Assembly (NCBI GenBank): GCA_041691015.1
Contig: JBEPVN010000022.1
Location: forward strand, 1-27,060
Direction: 5' to 3'
DNA: 27,060 nt
From: JBBSJT01 sp041691015
GTDB lineage: Bacteria > Chlamydiota > Chlamydiia > Chlamydiales > Parachlamydiaceae
Part shown: positions 1-7,550 of the stretch, piece by piece
Layout of the letters: the number at the start of each line of letters is the position of its first letter
Numbering within the stretch: position 1 is the stretch's first letter
Notes under the pieces: model-generated
The model's database searches: none
What the model saw: the letters and a program-made list of their open reading frames with translations, nothing else
What the model was told of the DNA's origin: nothing
Translations under genes and position numbers: made by a program

Positions 1-44
1 ATGCAGGACAGTTTGACAATCTCTATGAATTTTTAGAGTATTAA
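1..44 (+). CDS. Possible 3' end of an upstream gene (partial)
   Basis: One forward frame is open from the window edge and ends in TAA at 42-44, giving the C-terminal residues AGQFDNLYEFLEY. The composition (aromatic, acidic, Leu-rich) is plausible for a protein end, and the following 160 bases are much more AT-rich with no coding sign. Another frame gives a short peptide from ATG at 1 to a stop at 36, so the reading is uncertain. Nothing about function can be said from 13 residues. Confidence 0.3.
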   Translation, partial: AGQFDNLYEFLEY

Positions 45-166
45 AGTTTAATGTCATAATAATCCTTTATAAAAAGTAATTTAATTTAGCTTAATTATAC
101 AATAAAACATCATTTAAAGTAAATTAGTTAATATTAATTTTTTATTAACTAATATACACGAAAACT

Positions 167-196
167 TTGACAATTTTACCTTGCTTATTGTATGTT
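167..196 (+). promoter_or_regulatory. Putative sigma-70-type promoter of ligA
   Basis: A consensus -35 TTGACA lies at 167-172. A TATGTT at 191-196 follows an 18-nt spacer and could be the -10. Transcription would then begin near 203, only a few bases before the ATG at 207, leaving almost no leader. The -10 element overlaps the upstream ATG at 192, which is one reason to prefer the start at 207. Confidence 0.45.
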
Positions 197-206
197 GTCG
201 TCTATG

Positions 207-2207
207 ACAAAAAAATTCACACATCAAGAATATGAAGAGCTAACCGCAAAAATTTGGCACCATAATACACTCTATTATGCAAATAACGCACCAGTTATTT
301 CAGATATGGAATATGACCATCTTTTAAAAGAGCTGGAAGCTATGGAAAAAGCCCATCCTGAATGGATTAAATCAAATTCGCCGACAGTTAAGGTCAATGA
401 GGGATTCTCTGGAGATTTTAAAACTTATAGACATCACACGCCCATGTTATCGCTTGCTAATACCTATTCCAAAGAAGAAATCGAAGATTTTATCAAACGC
501 ATGAAAAAACTGACAGGAAAAGAAGGTTTGATCTTTTCTTGCGAGTTGAAGATGGACGGGATTGCTGTTTCTGTTTGTTATGATAAAGGAGTATTAGTGA
601 GAGGAGTTACGAGAGGAGATGGCAAAAAAGGAGAGGACATTACAGCAAACCTTAAAACAATTGAAACTTTACCAAAAAAACTGCATGGAAATAACATCCC
701 TGACTTACTTGAGGTGCGCGGTGAAGTTTATATGCCTACTTCTACTTTTATAGAAATAAATCAGAAACGTGAAGAGATGGGCGAAGATCTTTTCGCAAAT
801 GCTAGAAATGCTTGTGGGGGCTCTTTAAAGCTTTTGGATGTACAGGAAGTAGCAAGACGAAAACTATCAATTGTTTTTTATGGCATAGCAGAGGAATCGA
901 CAGTTCCTGTTACAAGCCAGTATAAAGTGCATGAGTATTTGCAAGCTTTCGGACTGCCGGTGTTATATGAATTTGCAGAGGGCAGCACAATTGAAAATAT
1001 TTGGCATTTTATAGAAAAAATAAGAGAATTGCGAAAATCACTTCCTTTTGAAATCGATGGCATCGTCATTAAGCTTGATGACTTGAAAATGCAAAAAAAA
1101 CTTGGCGCAACAGGAAAAAATCCACGCTATGCCGTAGCTTATAAATTTGCAGCGGAAAAAGCTTATACGCGTATTATCGATATCACAGTACAAGTTGGAA
1201 GAACAGGCGTTTTGACGCCCGTTGCAGAACTTGAGCCCGTATTAGTTGCCGGGAGCACTATTGCAAGAGCTACGTTACACAACCAAGATGAAATAGACCG
1301 AAAAGGTATACGTATTGGAGATACTGTCTGCATCGAAAAGGGAGGAGATGTTATCCCAAAAGTTGTCAGCGTTGATCTTAATTTTCGTCCTATAAACAGT
1401 CAAATATGGCAAATGCCAAAAACTTGTCCAAGCTGTGGGGGAGATGTCTTTCAGGAAGAGGGAGAAGTTGCATTTCGTTGTTTAAACGGTTTAAAATGCC
1501 CTGACCAAAGACTAAAAAGCGTGATTCATTTTGTCGGAAAAGATGCTTTTGATATTGAAGATTTGGGAGAGAAAGTCACAGAGCAGCTTATCTCCAAAGA
1601 GATTATCCAATATCCTTCTGATATTTTTAATTTAAAAGAAAAAGAGCTTTATCGTCTGGATAATTTTAAGGAAAAATCAGTTCAAAATTTGTTAAAAAGC
1701 ATCGAACTTGCAAAAAAAATTAGCTTGCCTAAATTTATTATGGCACTCTGCATCAAGCATGTGGGAGCTGGGACTGCGGAGCTTCTTGCAAAAAAAGCTG
1801 GCAATATCGAAAAACTCTCTCTGATGACTTACGAGGAGTTATTACAAGTTGAAGGAATCGGGGAAAAAGTCGCTAGTTCGATTATGGAATATTTTAAAAA
1901 TGATGAAAACAAAAATGAAATAAAACGCTTATTAAAAAATGGGGTGAATCCTGAAAACGTCGAAGTTTTATCTTATAGCGGACATCTATTTAACGACAAA
2001 ATTTTTGTACTTACAGGTAATTTGAATCAATATACGCGTGAGAAAGCGTCTTCCTTAATTAAGATGCGCGGCGGAAAAGTTACGGGCTCTGTAAGTAAAA
2101 AAACAGATTTTGTCTTAGCCGGAGAGGCTGCCGGATCAAAGCTTGAAAAAGCTGAAGCCCTTCAAATCAAAATACTAAGTGAAGAAGAATTTGAACAAAT
2201 GTTATAA
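207..2207 (+). CDS. ligA: NAD-dependent DNA ligase LigA
   Basis: Seals nicks in DNA during replication and repair, using NAD+ as adenylate donor. The protein has an Ia-type NAD-binding start (motif HNTLYYANNAP), the adenylation motif CELKMDG with the catalytic Lys at about residue 115, an OB-fold, a Cys4 zinc finger (CPSC, then two further Cys at about 429-435), helix-hairpin-helix repeats (VEGIGEKVASSI) and a C-terminal BRCT domain (FVLTGNLNQYTREKAS). At about 666 residues it has the normal family length. The frame is open from ATG at 192, but I chose ATG at 207 because the -10-like box overlaps the earlier ATG and the protein then starts MTKKFTHQEYEEL, like other LigA. No Shine-Dalgarno sequence is visible for either start. 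It is followed 66 nt downstream by the lipoprotein gene. Confidence 0.96.
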   Translation, partial: TKKFTHQEYEELTAKIWHHNTLYYANNAPVISDMEYDHLLKELEAMEKAHPEWIKSNSPTVKVNEGFSGDFKTYRHHTPMLSLANTYSKEEIEDFIKRMKKLTGKEGLIFSCELKMDGIAVSVCYDKGVLVRGVTRGDGKKGEDITANLKTIETLPKKLHGNNIPDLLEVRGEVYMPTSTFIEINQKREEMGEDLFANARNACGGSLKLLDVQEVARRKLSIVFYGIAEESTVPVTSQYKVHEYLQAFGLPVLYEFAEGSTIENIWHFIEKIRELRKSLPFEIDGIVIKLDDLKMQKKLGATGKNPRYAVAYKFAAEKAYTRIIDITVQVGRTGVLTPVAELEPVLVAGSTIARATLHNQDEIDRKGIRIGDTVCIEKGGDVIPKVVSVDLNFRPINSQIWQMPKTCPSCGGDVFQEEGEVAFRCLNGLKCPDQRLKSVIHFVGKDAFDIEDLGEKVTEQLISKEIIQYPSDIFNLKEKELYRLDNFKEKSVQNLLKSIELAKKISLPKFIMALCIKHVGAGTAELLAKKAGNIEKLSLMTYEELLQVEGIGEKVASSIMEYFKNDENKNEIKRLLKNGVNPENVEVLSYSGHLFNDKIFVLTGNLNQYTREKASSLIKMRGGKVTGSVSKKTDFVLAGEAAGSKLEKAEALQIKILSEEEFEQML

Positions 2208-2273
2208 AAAAAACTTGATTTATTTGTATAAAACCTTTTATGTTCCGAATAAACAAAAAAGGGAGATTTTATT

Positions 2274-2531
2274 ATGAAGAAATTAAGTCTATTTAAAAGT
2301 TTGTTAGTTATGTCTTGCTTTGGTTTATGCTTAACAGCATGTGATAAGCACGAAGAAAAGCAAAAAAAAGAAGTTCAAATACAAAACAATAAAGATGCAA
2401 TCGATCCATTTGAAGAAGTGGAGGAAGTTGATATCGATGTCGTTCCGGTAGATCAAGTGCAAATGAAAAAAGCAGATGTGTCTGTAAAAGCCACAGATCC
2501 TACAAAAACTATCGAAATCAAAAAACAGTAA
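2274..2531 (+). CDS. Small acidic lipoprotein of unknown function
   Basis: An 85-residue protein with a classic lipoprotein signal: Lys-rich n-region, hydrophobic core and lipobox LTAC, predicting lipidation at Cys23. The mature part is short, charged and probably unstructured: a Lys/Glu/Gln-rich start, then an acidic stretch (PFEEVEEVDIDVVPVD) and a Lys/Thr-rich end. Asp follows the lipidated Cys, which in E. coli favours retention in the inner membrane; whether this rule holds in chlamydiae is unknown. A Shine-Dalgarno GGGAG lies upstream. sodC starts 24 nt after its stop, so the two are probably co-transcribed. The family was not recognised. Confidence 0.8.
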   Translation: MKKLSLFKSLLVMSCFGLCLTACDKHEEKQKKEVQIQNNKDAIDPFEEVEEVDIDVVPVDQVQMKKADVSVKATDPTKTIEIKKQ

Positions 2532-2555
2532 TTTATCAATTGAGGTTTTAAAGAG

Positions 2556-3074
2556 ATGACATATCATAAATTTTTAGCTCTTGGAATTTTTTTAAGCGTT
2601 GCTAGCTTTTCAAATGCGGAAACTGCTACAGCTTTAAAAGCATACGCAAAAGTTTCTCCAACAACCGGTAATCAAGTGACAGGAACTGTTACTTTTGAGA
2701 CTACGGATAAAGGTGTCTTAATTATAGCTGATTTTGAAGGCTTAAAGCCTGGGTCTCATGGCTTTCACGTGCATGAAAAAGGGGACTGCAGCCATGACGC
2801 GGCATCTGCAGGCGGTCACTTTAATCCGACCAATAAAAAACATGGCGGACCGGATGATCCGGATCGTCACGTTGGGGATTTTGGAAATGTGGTAGCTGAT
2901 GCATCTGGTAAAGCGCATTATGAACGCGTAGATGCACTTGTAAAGTTAGAGGGACCAGAATCCATTATCGATAAGTCGATTGTGATTCATGCAGATCCGG
3001 ATGATTTTACATCGCAGCCTTCAGGTAACTCCGGTGCGCGTATCGGCTGCGGCCTCATCCAAGCAAAGCCCTGA
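2556..3074 (+). CDS. sodC: Exported Cu/Zn superoxide dismutase SodC
   Basis: Converts superoxide to oxygen and hydrogen peroxide outside the cytoplasm. Residues 1-21 form a signal peptide with a likely cleavage site SNA|E. All metal ligands can be placed by spacing: Cu ligands H71, H73, H88 and H145; Zn ligands H88, H96, H105 and D108. The disulfide pair C78 and C165 and the guiding Arg162 (GARIGCGLI) are also present, so the enzyme should be active. The 172 residues match the length of bacterial periplasmic SodC. It follows the lipoprotein gene closely and is the last + strand gene before a non-coding repeat block. It probably protects the envelope against host oxidative burst; that role is inferred. 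Confidence 0.95.
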   Translation: MTYHKFLALGIFLSVASFSNAETATALKAYAKVSPTTGNQVTGTVTFETTDKGVLIIADFEGLKPGSHGFHVHEKGDCSHDAASAGGHFNPTNKKHGGPDDPDRHVGDFGNVVADASGKAHYERVDALVKLEGPESIIDKSIVIHADPDDFTSQPSGNSGARIGCGLIQAKP

Positions 3075-3080
3075 TTGCTC

Positions 3081-3358
3081 TGTAGCGTAGGCTAAAACCT
3101 TAAGTATGTTTGCAAGGGCTTTAGCCGGTGCAAACATACGCAAGGCTAAGCTCATTACCGTCAAATAAGTAATTCATTCACACTTTCGAGCTTTTTTAGT
3201 GGTTTTTTAAGTTGCCTTAGAAGCGGTAAAAGCATGTAGCCATACGCGTAAGCGTATGGCTACATGCTTTTACCGCTTCTAAGGCAACTTAAAAGATTAT
3301 CAAGTATTTAGACAAGATTTTATATCAAAAAACGGGTAATGCTAAAGCCTACGCTACA
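3081..3358. repeat. Nested inverted-repeat block between convergent sodC and truA
   Basis: The 279 bases between the genes hold no ORF of note. The outer 13-bp arms are 3081-3093 and 3346-3358, and the right arm supplies the truA stop codon. Inside are a hairpin with 11-bp arms (3104-3114 and 3129-3139) and the long palindrome described separately. The structure could end transcription from both sides, but none of the hairpins is followed by a convincing long T run on the + strand. Confidence 0.7.
3205..3294. repeat. Perfect 43-bp inverted repeat with a 4-nt loop
   Basis: Bases 3205-3247 and 3252-3294 are exact reverse complements over 43 positions, separated by GTAA. The arm contains AAGTTGCCTTAGAAGCGGTA and GCATGTAGCCATACGC. 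A decayed relative lies at 14258-14314. In transcripts of either strand this would fold into an extremely stable hairpin. It sits between convergent genes. Confidence 0.9.
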
Positions 3359-4100
3359 AATAATAGAGTTTGTGGAGGGTGAGACCATGCGCCTTTGCTG
3401 TCACACCGACAGCTTTACGATCTTTGCTCTTTAACCCAGCTACGAGTTCGCTTAAAGTCAACTTACCGCATCCGACATAAAGAATCGTTCCAACTAAATT
3501 CCGTACCATCTTGTACAAAAAGTTGTTTCCTCTGATCTTAAAACAGATGCGACCCCGCGGCAATTTTATGATTTCAATTGCCTTCACATCCCGCTCATAA
3601 TCTTTGTAGGTATGGTTTTTTCTGACGTTGCAAAAGCTAGTAAAGTTCAGATGACCTGTCAAAATACTTGCTGCTTTTTCCATACAATCGAAATTGAGAA
3701 GATAAGGAAAATGCCAAGAATACAACCTATTTTCCGGCATCTGAATCTCACCATTGCACACATAATAATGATATTCTTTTTGGATACAGTCTAATGAGGG
3801 ATGAAAATTTGGATCCGCTTCATGAATATCAAGAACTCTTATATCAGGTGGCAATGACCGGTTAAGCCGTGTTTTTATACCGCTTAAAGGGAGTTTTGTT
3901 TCGATAAAAAAGTTAATGGTTTGATCTGTCGCATGTACGCCTGCATCTGTTCTGCTGGCTGCTTGGAGTTTTGGCGCTACGTGAAAAATTTCTTTTAAGG
4001 CTGATTTAAGAGAGCTTTCAATGGTTGGCAGAGTTTTACCGTCCTGCCAACCTTTATATGCCGTGCCATCGTAGGCTATTTTTAGAACAATATTCTTAAT
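3354..4100 (-). CDS. truA: tRNA pseudouridine(38-40) synthase TruA, apparent ATT start
   Basis: Isomerises uridines 38-40 in the anticodon arm of tRNAs. The first conventional start in frame (TTG at 3854) would remove 82 residues including the catalytic Asp. Reading upstream, the frame stays open to the TAA of the marC gene at 4101-4103. The 249 codons from ATT at 4100 encode (I/M)KNIVLKIAYDGTAYKGWQ, matching the normal TruA N-terminus, and SRTDAGVHA with catalytic Asp52. The C-terminal half has the TruA-type KMVRNLVGTI motif. Total length of 248 is typical. There is no ATG, GTG or TTG before codon 83 and no clear Shine-Dalgarno, so translation either starts at ATT by coupling to marC or comes from rare readthrough. 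A sequencing error or ATG-to-ATT mutation is also possible. Confidence 0.88.
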   Translation of the reverse strand: MKNIVLKIAYDGTAYKGWQDGKTLPTIESSLKSALKEIFHVAPKLQAASRTDAGVHATDQTINFFIETKLPLSGIKTRLNRSLPPDIRVLDIHEADPNFHPSLDCIQKEYHYYVCNGEIQMPENRLYSWHFPYLLNFDCMEKAASILTGHLNFTSFCNVRKNHTYKDYERDVKAIEIIKLPRGRICFKIRGNNFLYKMVRNLVGTILYVGCGKLTLSELVAGLKSKDRKAVGVTAKAHGLTLHKLYYL

Positions 4101-4715
4101 TTAAGCAGCCCACGGTTGAAGATGAACAAAAGACTGTATACCTTCCATGAAGCGTTGAATTGCCAACATAACTAGCACCATCGCCATAAGGCGCTCTAAC
4201 GCCATCAAACCGTTATTGCCAAGGTAGCGTTTAAAGGTTGGCGCTGCAAGAAGTACCGCAAGAGCTAAGAGCCAGGCTATAAAAATAGCTCCGACCATTA
4301 AGCTAATGCTCGTTTCCATTCTCGCATAAAGCATGACTGTTGCAAGAAGCGATGGGCCTGCGATTAATGGCACTGCAAGCGGTATGATAAACGGCTCGCC
4401 CTTTGGTAAGTTATTTCTAAAGCTATTTGGCGCAGGAAATAAAATTTTGATTGCTGTTAGGAAAAGAACAAGTCCAGACGACATCTGGACTGCTGTGTCT
4501 GATAATTCCAATACTACAAAAATATATTCACCAATAAAATTAAAAACGATCATAAAGCCAAGAGCGATCAGCATCTCGCGGAACAAGACAAATTTTCTTC
4601 TTGCAGGCTCTACATCGCTCATCAGATTTAAATAGGCAGGAATATTTCCAACTGGGTCCATCATGATAAAAAGCACGACAGTAATTGAAAAGAGGGATAA
4701 GGTGTCAAATTCCAT
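4101..4715 (-). CDS. MarC-family integral membrane protein (second copy)
   Basis: A 204-residue protein with about six hydrophobic segments and the MarC-family pattern DPVGNIPAYLNL near the N-terminus, repeated in variant form in the second half (IPLAVPLIAGPSLLAT). MarC/YhgN proteins sit in the inner membrane; their transport substrate is not established, and the old link to multiple antibiotic resistance was not upheld. The start follows the stop of the upstream MarC gene by 10 nt. Its TAA stop is immediately followed in the same frame by truA, so the three genes are probably one transcript. It is divergent from its neighbour, with roughly the fold positions conserved, so the pair may act as a heteromer; this is inference. 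Confidence 0.88.
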   Translation of the reverse strand: MEFDTLSLFSITVVLFIMMDPVGNIPAYLNLMSDVEPARRKFVLFREMLIALGFMIVFNFIGEYIFVVLELSDTAVQMSSGLVLFLTAIKILFPAPNSFRNNLPKGEPFIIPLAVPLIAGPSLLATVMLYARMETSISLMVGAIFIAWLLALAVLLAAPTFKRYLGNNGLMALERLMAMVLVMLAIQRFMEGIQSFVHLQPWAA

Positions 4716-4725
4716 ATAAATTCAC

Positions 4726-5328
4726 TTAATTAAATGTTTTTAAAAAAAGAGTCATGCCTTTTACAATCATGCCCATAGACATGAAGGAGAGGATCATTCC
4801 CATTAACTGTTCCAAAGCGACAAGTCCGCGCTGGCCCAAAACTTTTTGAAGGTAGGGAGCTAAGTATAAAACAAGATAAAGTACTACCCAGCAAAGTAAA
4901 ATTGCGGCTGTAATCTTTAAATTATCGCCTTCTAATTTTGAGTTAAGCATGATCATTGCCATAAGTCCGGGACCAGAAAGTATGGGCGTTGCAATAGGAA
5001 CAATAAATGGTTCTGTTTTAGATTCGTTTGATTTTTCATTATGCGGTTCAGCAAAAATCATTTGGAGTGCCACAAGAAAAAGTAAAATTCCACCGCAAAA
5101 CGTTAGGGCATAATCCTGGATATTTAAAAATCCAAGAAAAAACTCTCCAAAATATTGGAAGAATAAAGCGATAATCAAAGCGAAAATGACTTCGCGTAAA
5201 ATAATTTGTTTTTGGCGTTTAAATTCGTAGTTTTTTACCAAAGCAATAATAGCTGGTGAATTCCCGATCGGATTTGCGATCAAAAAGAATTTCACAGCAA
5301 TTGGAAAAATCGAAAAAAGAAAATTCAT
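4726..5328 (-). CDS. MarC-family integral membrane protein (first copy)
   Basis: A 200-residue membrane protein with about six hydrophobic segments and the MarC signature in the form NPIGNSPAIIAL, plus IVPIATPILSGPGLMA in the second half. The frame is open from a GTG at 5364 that overlaps the preceding gene by 8 nt. I prefer ATG at 5328 because it aligns with the start of the neighbouring MarC copy and gives the same length; neither start has a strong Shine-Dalgarno. Function in the family is unknown beyond membrane location. Chlamydia trachomatis also has a MarC/YhgN-type gene, as I recall. Confidence 0.85.
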   Translation of the reverse strand: MNFLFSIFPIAVKFFLIANPIGNSPAIIALVKNYEFKRQKQIILREVIFALIIALFFQYFGEFFLGFLNIQDYALTFCGGILLFLVALQMIFAEPHNEKSNESKTEPFIVPIATPILSGPGLMAMIMLNSKLEGDNLKITAAILLCWVVLYLVLYLAPYLQKVLGQRGLVALEQLMGMILSFMSMGMIVKGMTLFLKTFN

Positions 5329-5356
5329 GGAAATATTACCTAAAAATAATGTTAAA

Positions 5357-5956
5357 TTAGCCACCGCTTCTAGTCATCAGACTTTTCTTTTCGTGGATAA
5401 TTTGATTGAGCTGCTTAAGCTGATTGATAAGTTCTGCTGTAGAAGATTGCAATTGCTGAGCATTGGTCCTCTTTTCATCCTGGCGACGTTTTGTTTCGTC
5501 CACATCATGCTGTTTTAAGATGCGATTTCCTTGCGTGCCTTCATCTTTTAATTCTTTAATAGTAGCAAAGCCACCACTGACTACTCCTGCAATATTTTGG
5601 GTCATTTGCAATCTTTTATCAAGTTCTATTTTTGATAGATCAAAACCAAAAGGTCTTTCAGCAAATCCTACAAGACCAAACATTCCGGAAGCGGTTTTTG
5701 CGAAAACGAGCGCAGTCGAGGTATTAAAACCAAAACCGGAATACGTATTTGCTAAGTCTTGCGTCTTTTTTGCAAGCTGGTCAATAAGAGTCAACTTTTG
5801 ATTAAAATCAAGTCTCATGAGTTTACGGTTTTGCATAATTCCATGAGTAATTGCGAGGGCAAAAGCCTCTTCTAAGTTACCGCAGGATAGCATTTTGTCG
5901 AGCTTATTTGAATATTCGTTTTTGAAGTGCATGGATTCATCCTTTCTTGTTGTCAT
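5357..5956 (-). CDS. Unknown protein with central apolar region and coiled-coil C-terminus
   Basis: A 199-residue protein of no family I recognise. A moderately apolar Gly/Ala/Phe-rich region spans about 72-100 (SGFGFNTSTALVFAKTASG), a second small apolar patch GVVSGGF is at 124-130, and residues 135-190 form a long charged, Gln-rich, probably coiled-coil helix. There is no signal peptide. Shine-Dalgarno AAGGAG lies 7 nt before the ATG at 5956; a second ATG is at codon 9. It is the third gene of the operon, 13 nt after the preceding stop, and slightly overlaps the possible GTG start of marC. The apolar-then-amphipathic layout is reminiscent of small type III translocators, but that is only a suggestion. 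Confidence 0.8.
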   Translation of the reverse strand: MTTRKDESMHFKNEYSNKLDKMLSCGNLEEAFALAITHGIMQNRKLMRLDFNQKLTLIDQLAKKTQDLANTYSGFGFNTSTALVFAKTASGMFGLVGFAERPFGFDLSKIELDKRLQMTQNIAGVVSGGFATIKELKDEGTQGNRILKQHDVDETKRRQDEKRTNAQQLQSSTAELINQLKQLNQIIHEKKSLMTRSGG

Positions 5957-5969
5957 TTAAAGGCTCCTT

Positions 5970-6905
5970 TTATCTATTATTTATTTCACTTGCAGTGTTT
6001 TTTTCAAGCTCTGCGATTTCTTTAAGAATCGACCAAATCGAAGAAATTTCCTGCATGGTGCGATGTAATTTTTCTCCGCTCTCATCGACGCCGGCTTTTG
6101 CGAGTTCTTTTTCGGCATTCAAAAGATACGCTTCTTTTGTTTTCTCTTCGGATTCGCCTTTTGTGTAGCCTTGTAAAAGAGTCGTTCCACCTTTTGCAAG
6201 CGTTGTCATCGTGGTAAAGCTTGGAATGTACTTATGAAAGTCGCCTGGAAGTTTGCCGATTGCTGCAAAAGCAACGACTGCAGCTACAACTGTCATGGCT
6301 TTATCAATTTTGCCTGCAAAATCGCTCTGTTTTGTTAAGGTCGCAAGCTCTTCTTCAATTTTCTTTTGGTTGTTATTTAAGGCATGCGTTTCTTTTTTGT
6401 AGTCTTCTAATTTGTGAAGCTGAAAGCCGCCTTGGTTTTGCTGGATCTTGATCTCATTTTTTACGGCAGTAATCAGCACCTTAAGCAAAAGCGCTTCTCT
6501 ATTTTGTGATGGGTCTTTTAAAAGCTCGCCGAACTGGTCATTGATCTGTAAAATCCGCTCATACATTTCAGCGACTTCTTTATTAAAATGCTGCCTTGCT
6601 TTTGTTTCCTGTTTTGTGATGGCAACATCTGAGTTTACTCTTTGAGAAACTTGCTCGTTGTTGATTTTATCACCAAAGATATAACCCCAAAGAGAGCTTA
6701 ATGACGAGGTCATTCTCTCAAATAAGCCGGGGTTGTTTTTATGGTTCACGGCATCTGTCTGCTGCTTAATTTCATTGTCCACAATGCTAGCTGGTGCTAA
6801 TGAATCCGTCGCAAAGGGATGTTGATAGGCGATATTTCTTCTATCTGAAGAACTCGAATTTAAGAGTTGGTTTTGCGTTTCGTGAGAAGATGAAATTTCA
6901 TTCAT
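5970..6905 (-). CDS. Unknown protein with coiled coils and a hydrophobic segment
   Basis: A 311-residue protein of unrecognised family. Residues 1-60 are Ser/Asn/Gln-rich and probably disordered, as is common in secreted substrates. About 100-195 is helical and charged, predicted coiled coil. Residues 203-217 (AMTVVAAVVAFAAIG) could insert in a membrane. A Gly-containing stretch (LAKGGTTLLQGYTKG) is followed by a second charged helical region to the end. There is no signal peptide. It starts 3 nt after the stop of the upstream gene, whose end provides a G-rich Shine-Dalgarno. The order resembles SseC/EspD/CopB-like translocators in outline only; no diagnostic motif is present. Confidence 0.8.
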   Translation of the reverse strand: MNEISSSHETQNQLLNSSSSDRRNIAYQHPFATDSLAPASIVDNEIKQQTDAVNHKNNPGLFERMTSSLSSLWGYIFGDKINNEQVSQRVNSDVAITKQETKARQHFNKEVAEMYERILQINDQFGELLKDPSQNREALLLKVLITAVKNEIKIQQNQGGFQLHKLEDYKKETHALNNNQKKIEEELATLTKQSDFAGKIDKAMTVVAAVVAFAAIGKLPGDFHKYIPSFTTMTTLAKGGTTLLQGYTKGESEEKTKEAYLLNAEKELAKAGVDESGEKLHRTMQEISSIWSILKEIAELEKNTASEINNR

Positions 6906-6908
6906 AGT

Positions 6909-7550
6909 TTAGCCCCCCCTTATGCCTCTTAAGATATTTGAGTGTGTCTTATGCAAAGTATCGAGCATCATTCTTGCCATTTGGTGCGATTCGTTACTTT
7001 CGCTGTACATGCGGCTAACCTTTTGGATTTGAATGTTATTATCTGAGACAATTTCTTCCAAATCTCTTTCGGTATTGGTATTCATGCGAACAAGCTGCTC
7101 TTTAGTGAACAATTTTGCGCCTTTTTTTATTTCAATGCCCATTTGCTCGGTTTTATCCAGAAAATCAAAAAAAGGTTTGAATTTTTCAGGCAGTGCATCA
7201 AGTATCGTTTTTAGTTCAGGTTTTTCTTTTAGTTGAGATTCAAGCTCGCTTTTTTGCCATGCCAAACGATATTCAAAATCTGTTCTTAGACCCTGAATGA
7301 TTTTGTTAAAATTTTCTTCTTCAAGAGTTCCGTCTTCATTTGTTTTTGTGTTGATTTCGCTGAGGTATTGATGATGAAGCGTAACTAGGTCCTGGCCTGA
7401 TTTGAGATGGATTAATTCGTTTGCCATTCGGTTTTTAAAAAATGAAACTGAGTGGAGGCTATGTGTCACCATTTGGTGTTCAGTAGATGGTCCGCATTCT
7501 TTTCTAAACGGTGCGGAACTAAAAACGTGTTTGACTTCGCTTGGATGCAT
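6909..7550 (-). CDS. Unknown helical protein, first gene of the operon
   Basis: A 213-residue soluble, mostly helical protein without signal peptide or membrane segment. Residues 90-170 are rich in Lys/Glu with PEKFKPFFDFLDKTEQMG, and the C-terminal 45 residues (about 168-213) look like an amphipathic helix ending LHKTHSNILRGIRGG. Shine-Dalgarno AAGGAG lies about 9 nt before the ATG. It leads the six-gene minus-strand operon and is followed 3 nt later by the 311-residue protein. A small filament or tip protein followed by two apolar coiled-coil proteins is the layout of sseB-sseC-sseD and espA-D-B operons, but I see no sequence proof. Confidence 0.8.
   Translation of the reverse strand: MHPSEVKHVFSSAPFRKECGPSTEHQMVTHSLHSVSFFKNRMANELIHLKSGQDLVTLHHQYLSEINTKTNEDGTLEEENFNKIIQGLRTDFEYRLAWQKSELESQLKEKPELKTILDALPEKFKPFFDFLDKTEQMGIEIKKGAKLFTKEQLVRMNTNTERDLEEIVSDNNIQIQKVSRMYSESNESHQMARMMLDTLHKTHSNILRGIRGG

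Noticed and set aside
3354..3854. TruA as a 166-residue truncated protein or pseudogene
   Set aside because: The frame continues upstream without a stop to 4100 and encodes the missing N-terminal half with the catalytic Asp.
4333..4635. Plus-strand 100-codon ORF inside the MarC gene
   Set aside because: It is a shadow of a well-supported membrane-protein gene on the other strand.
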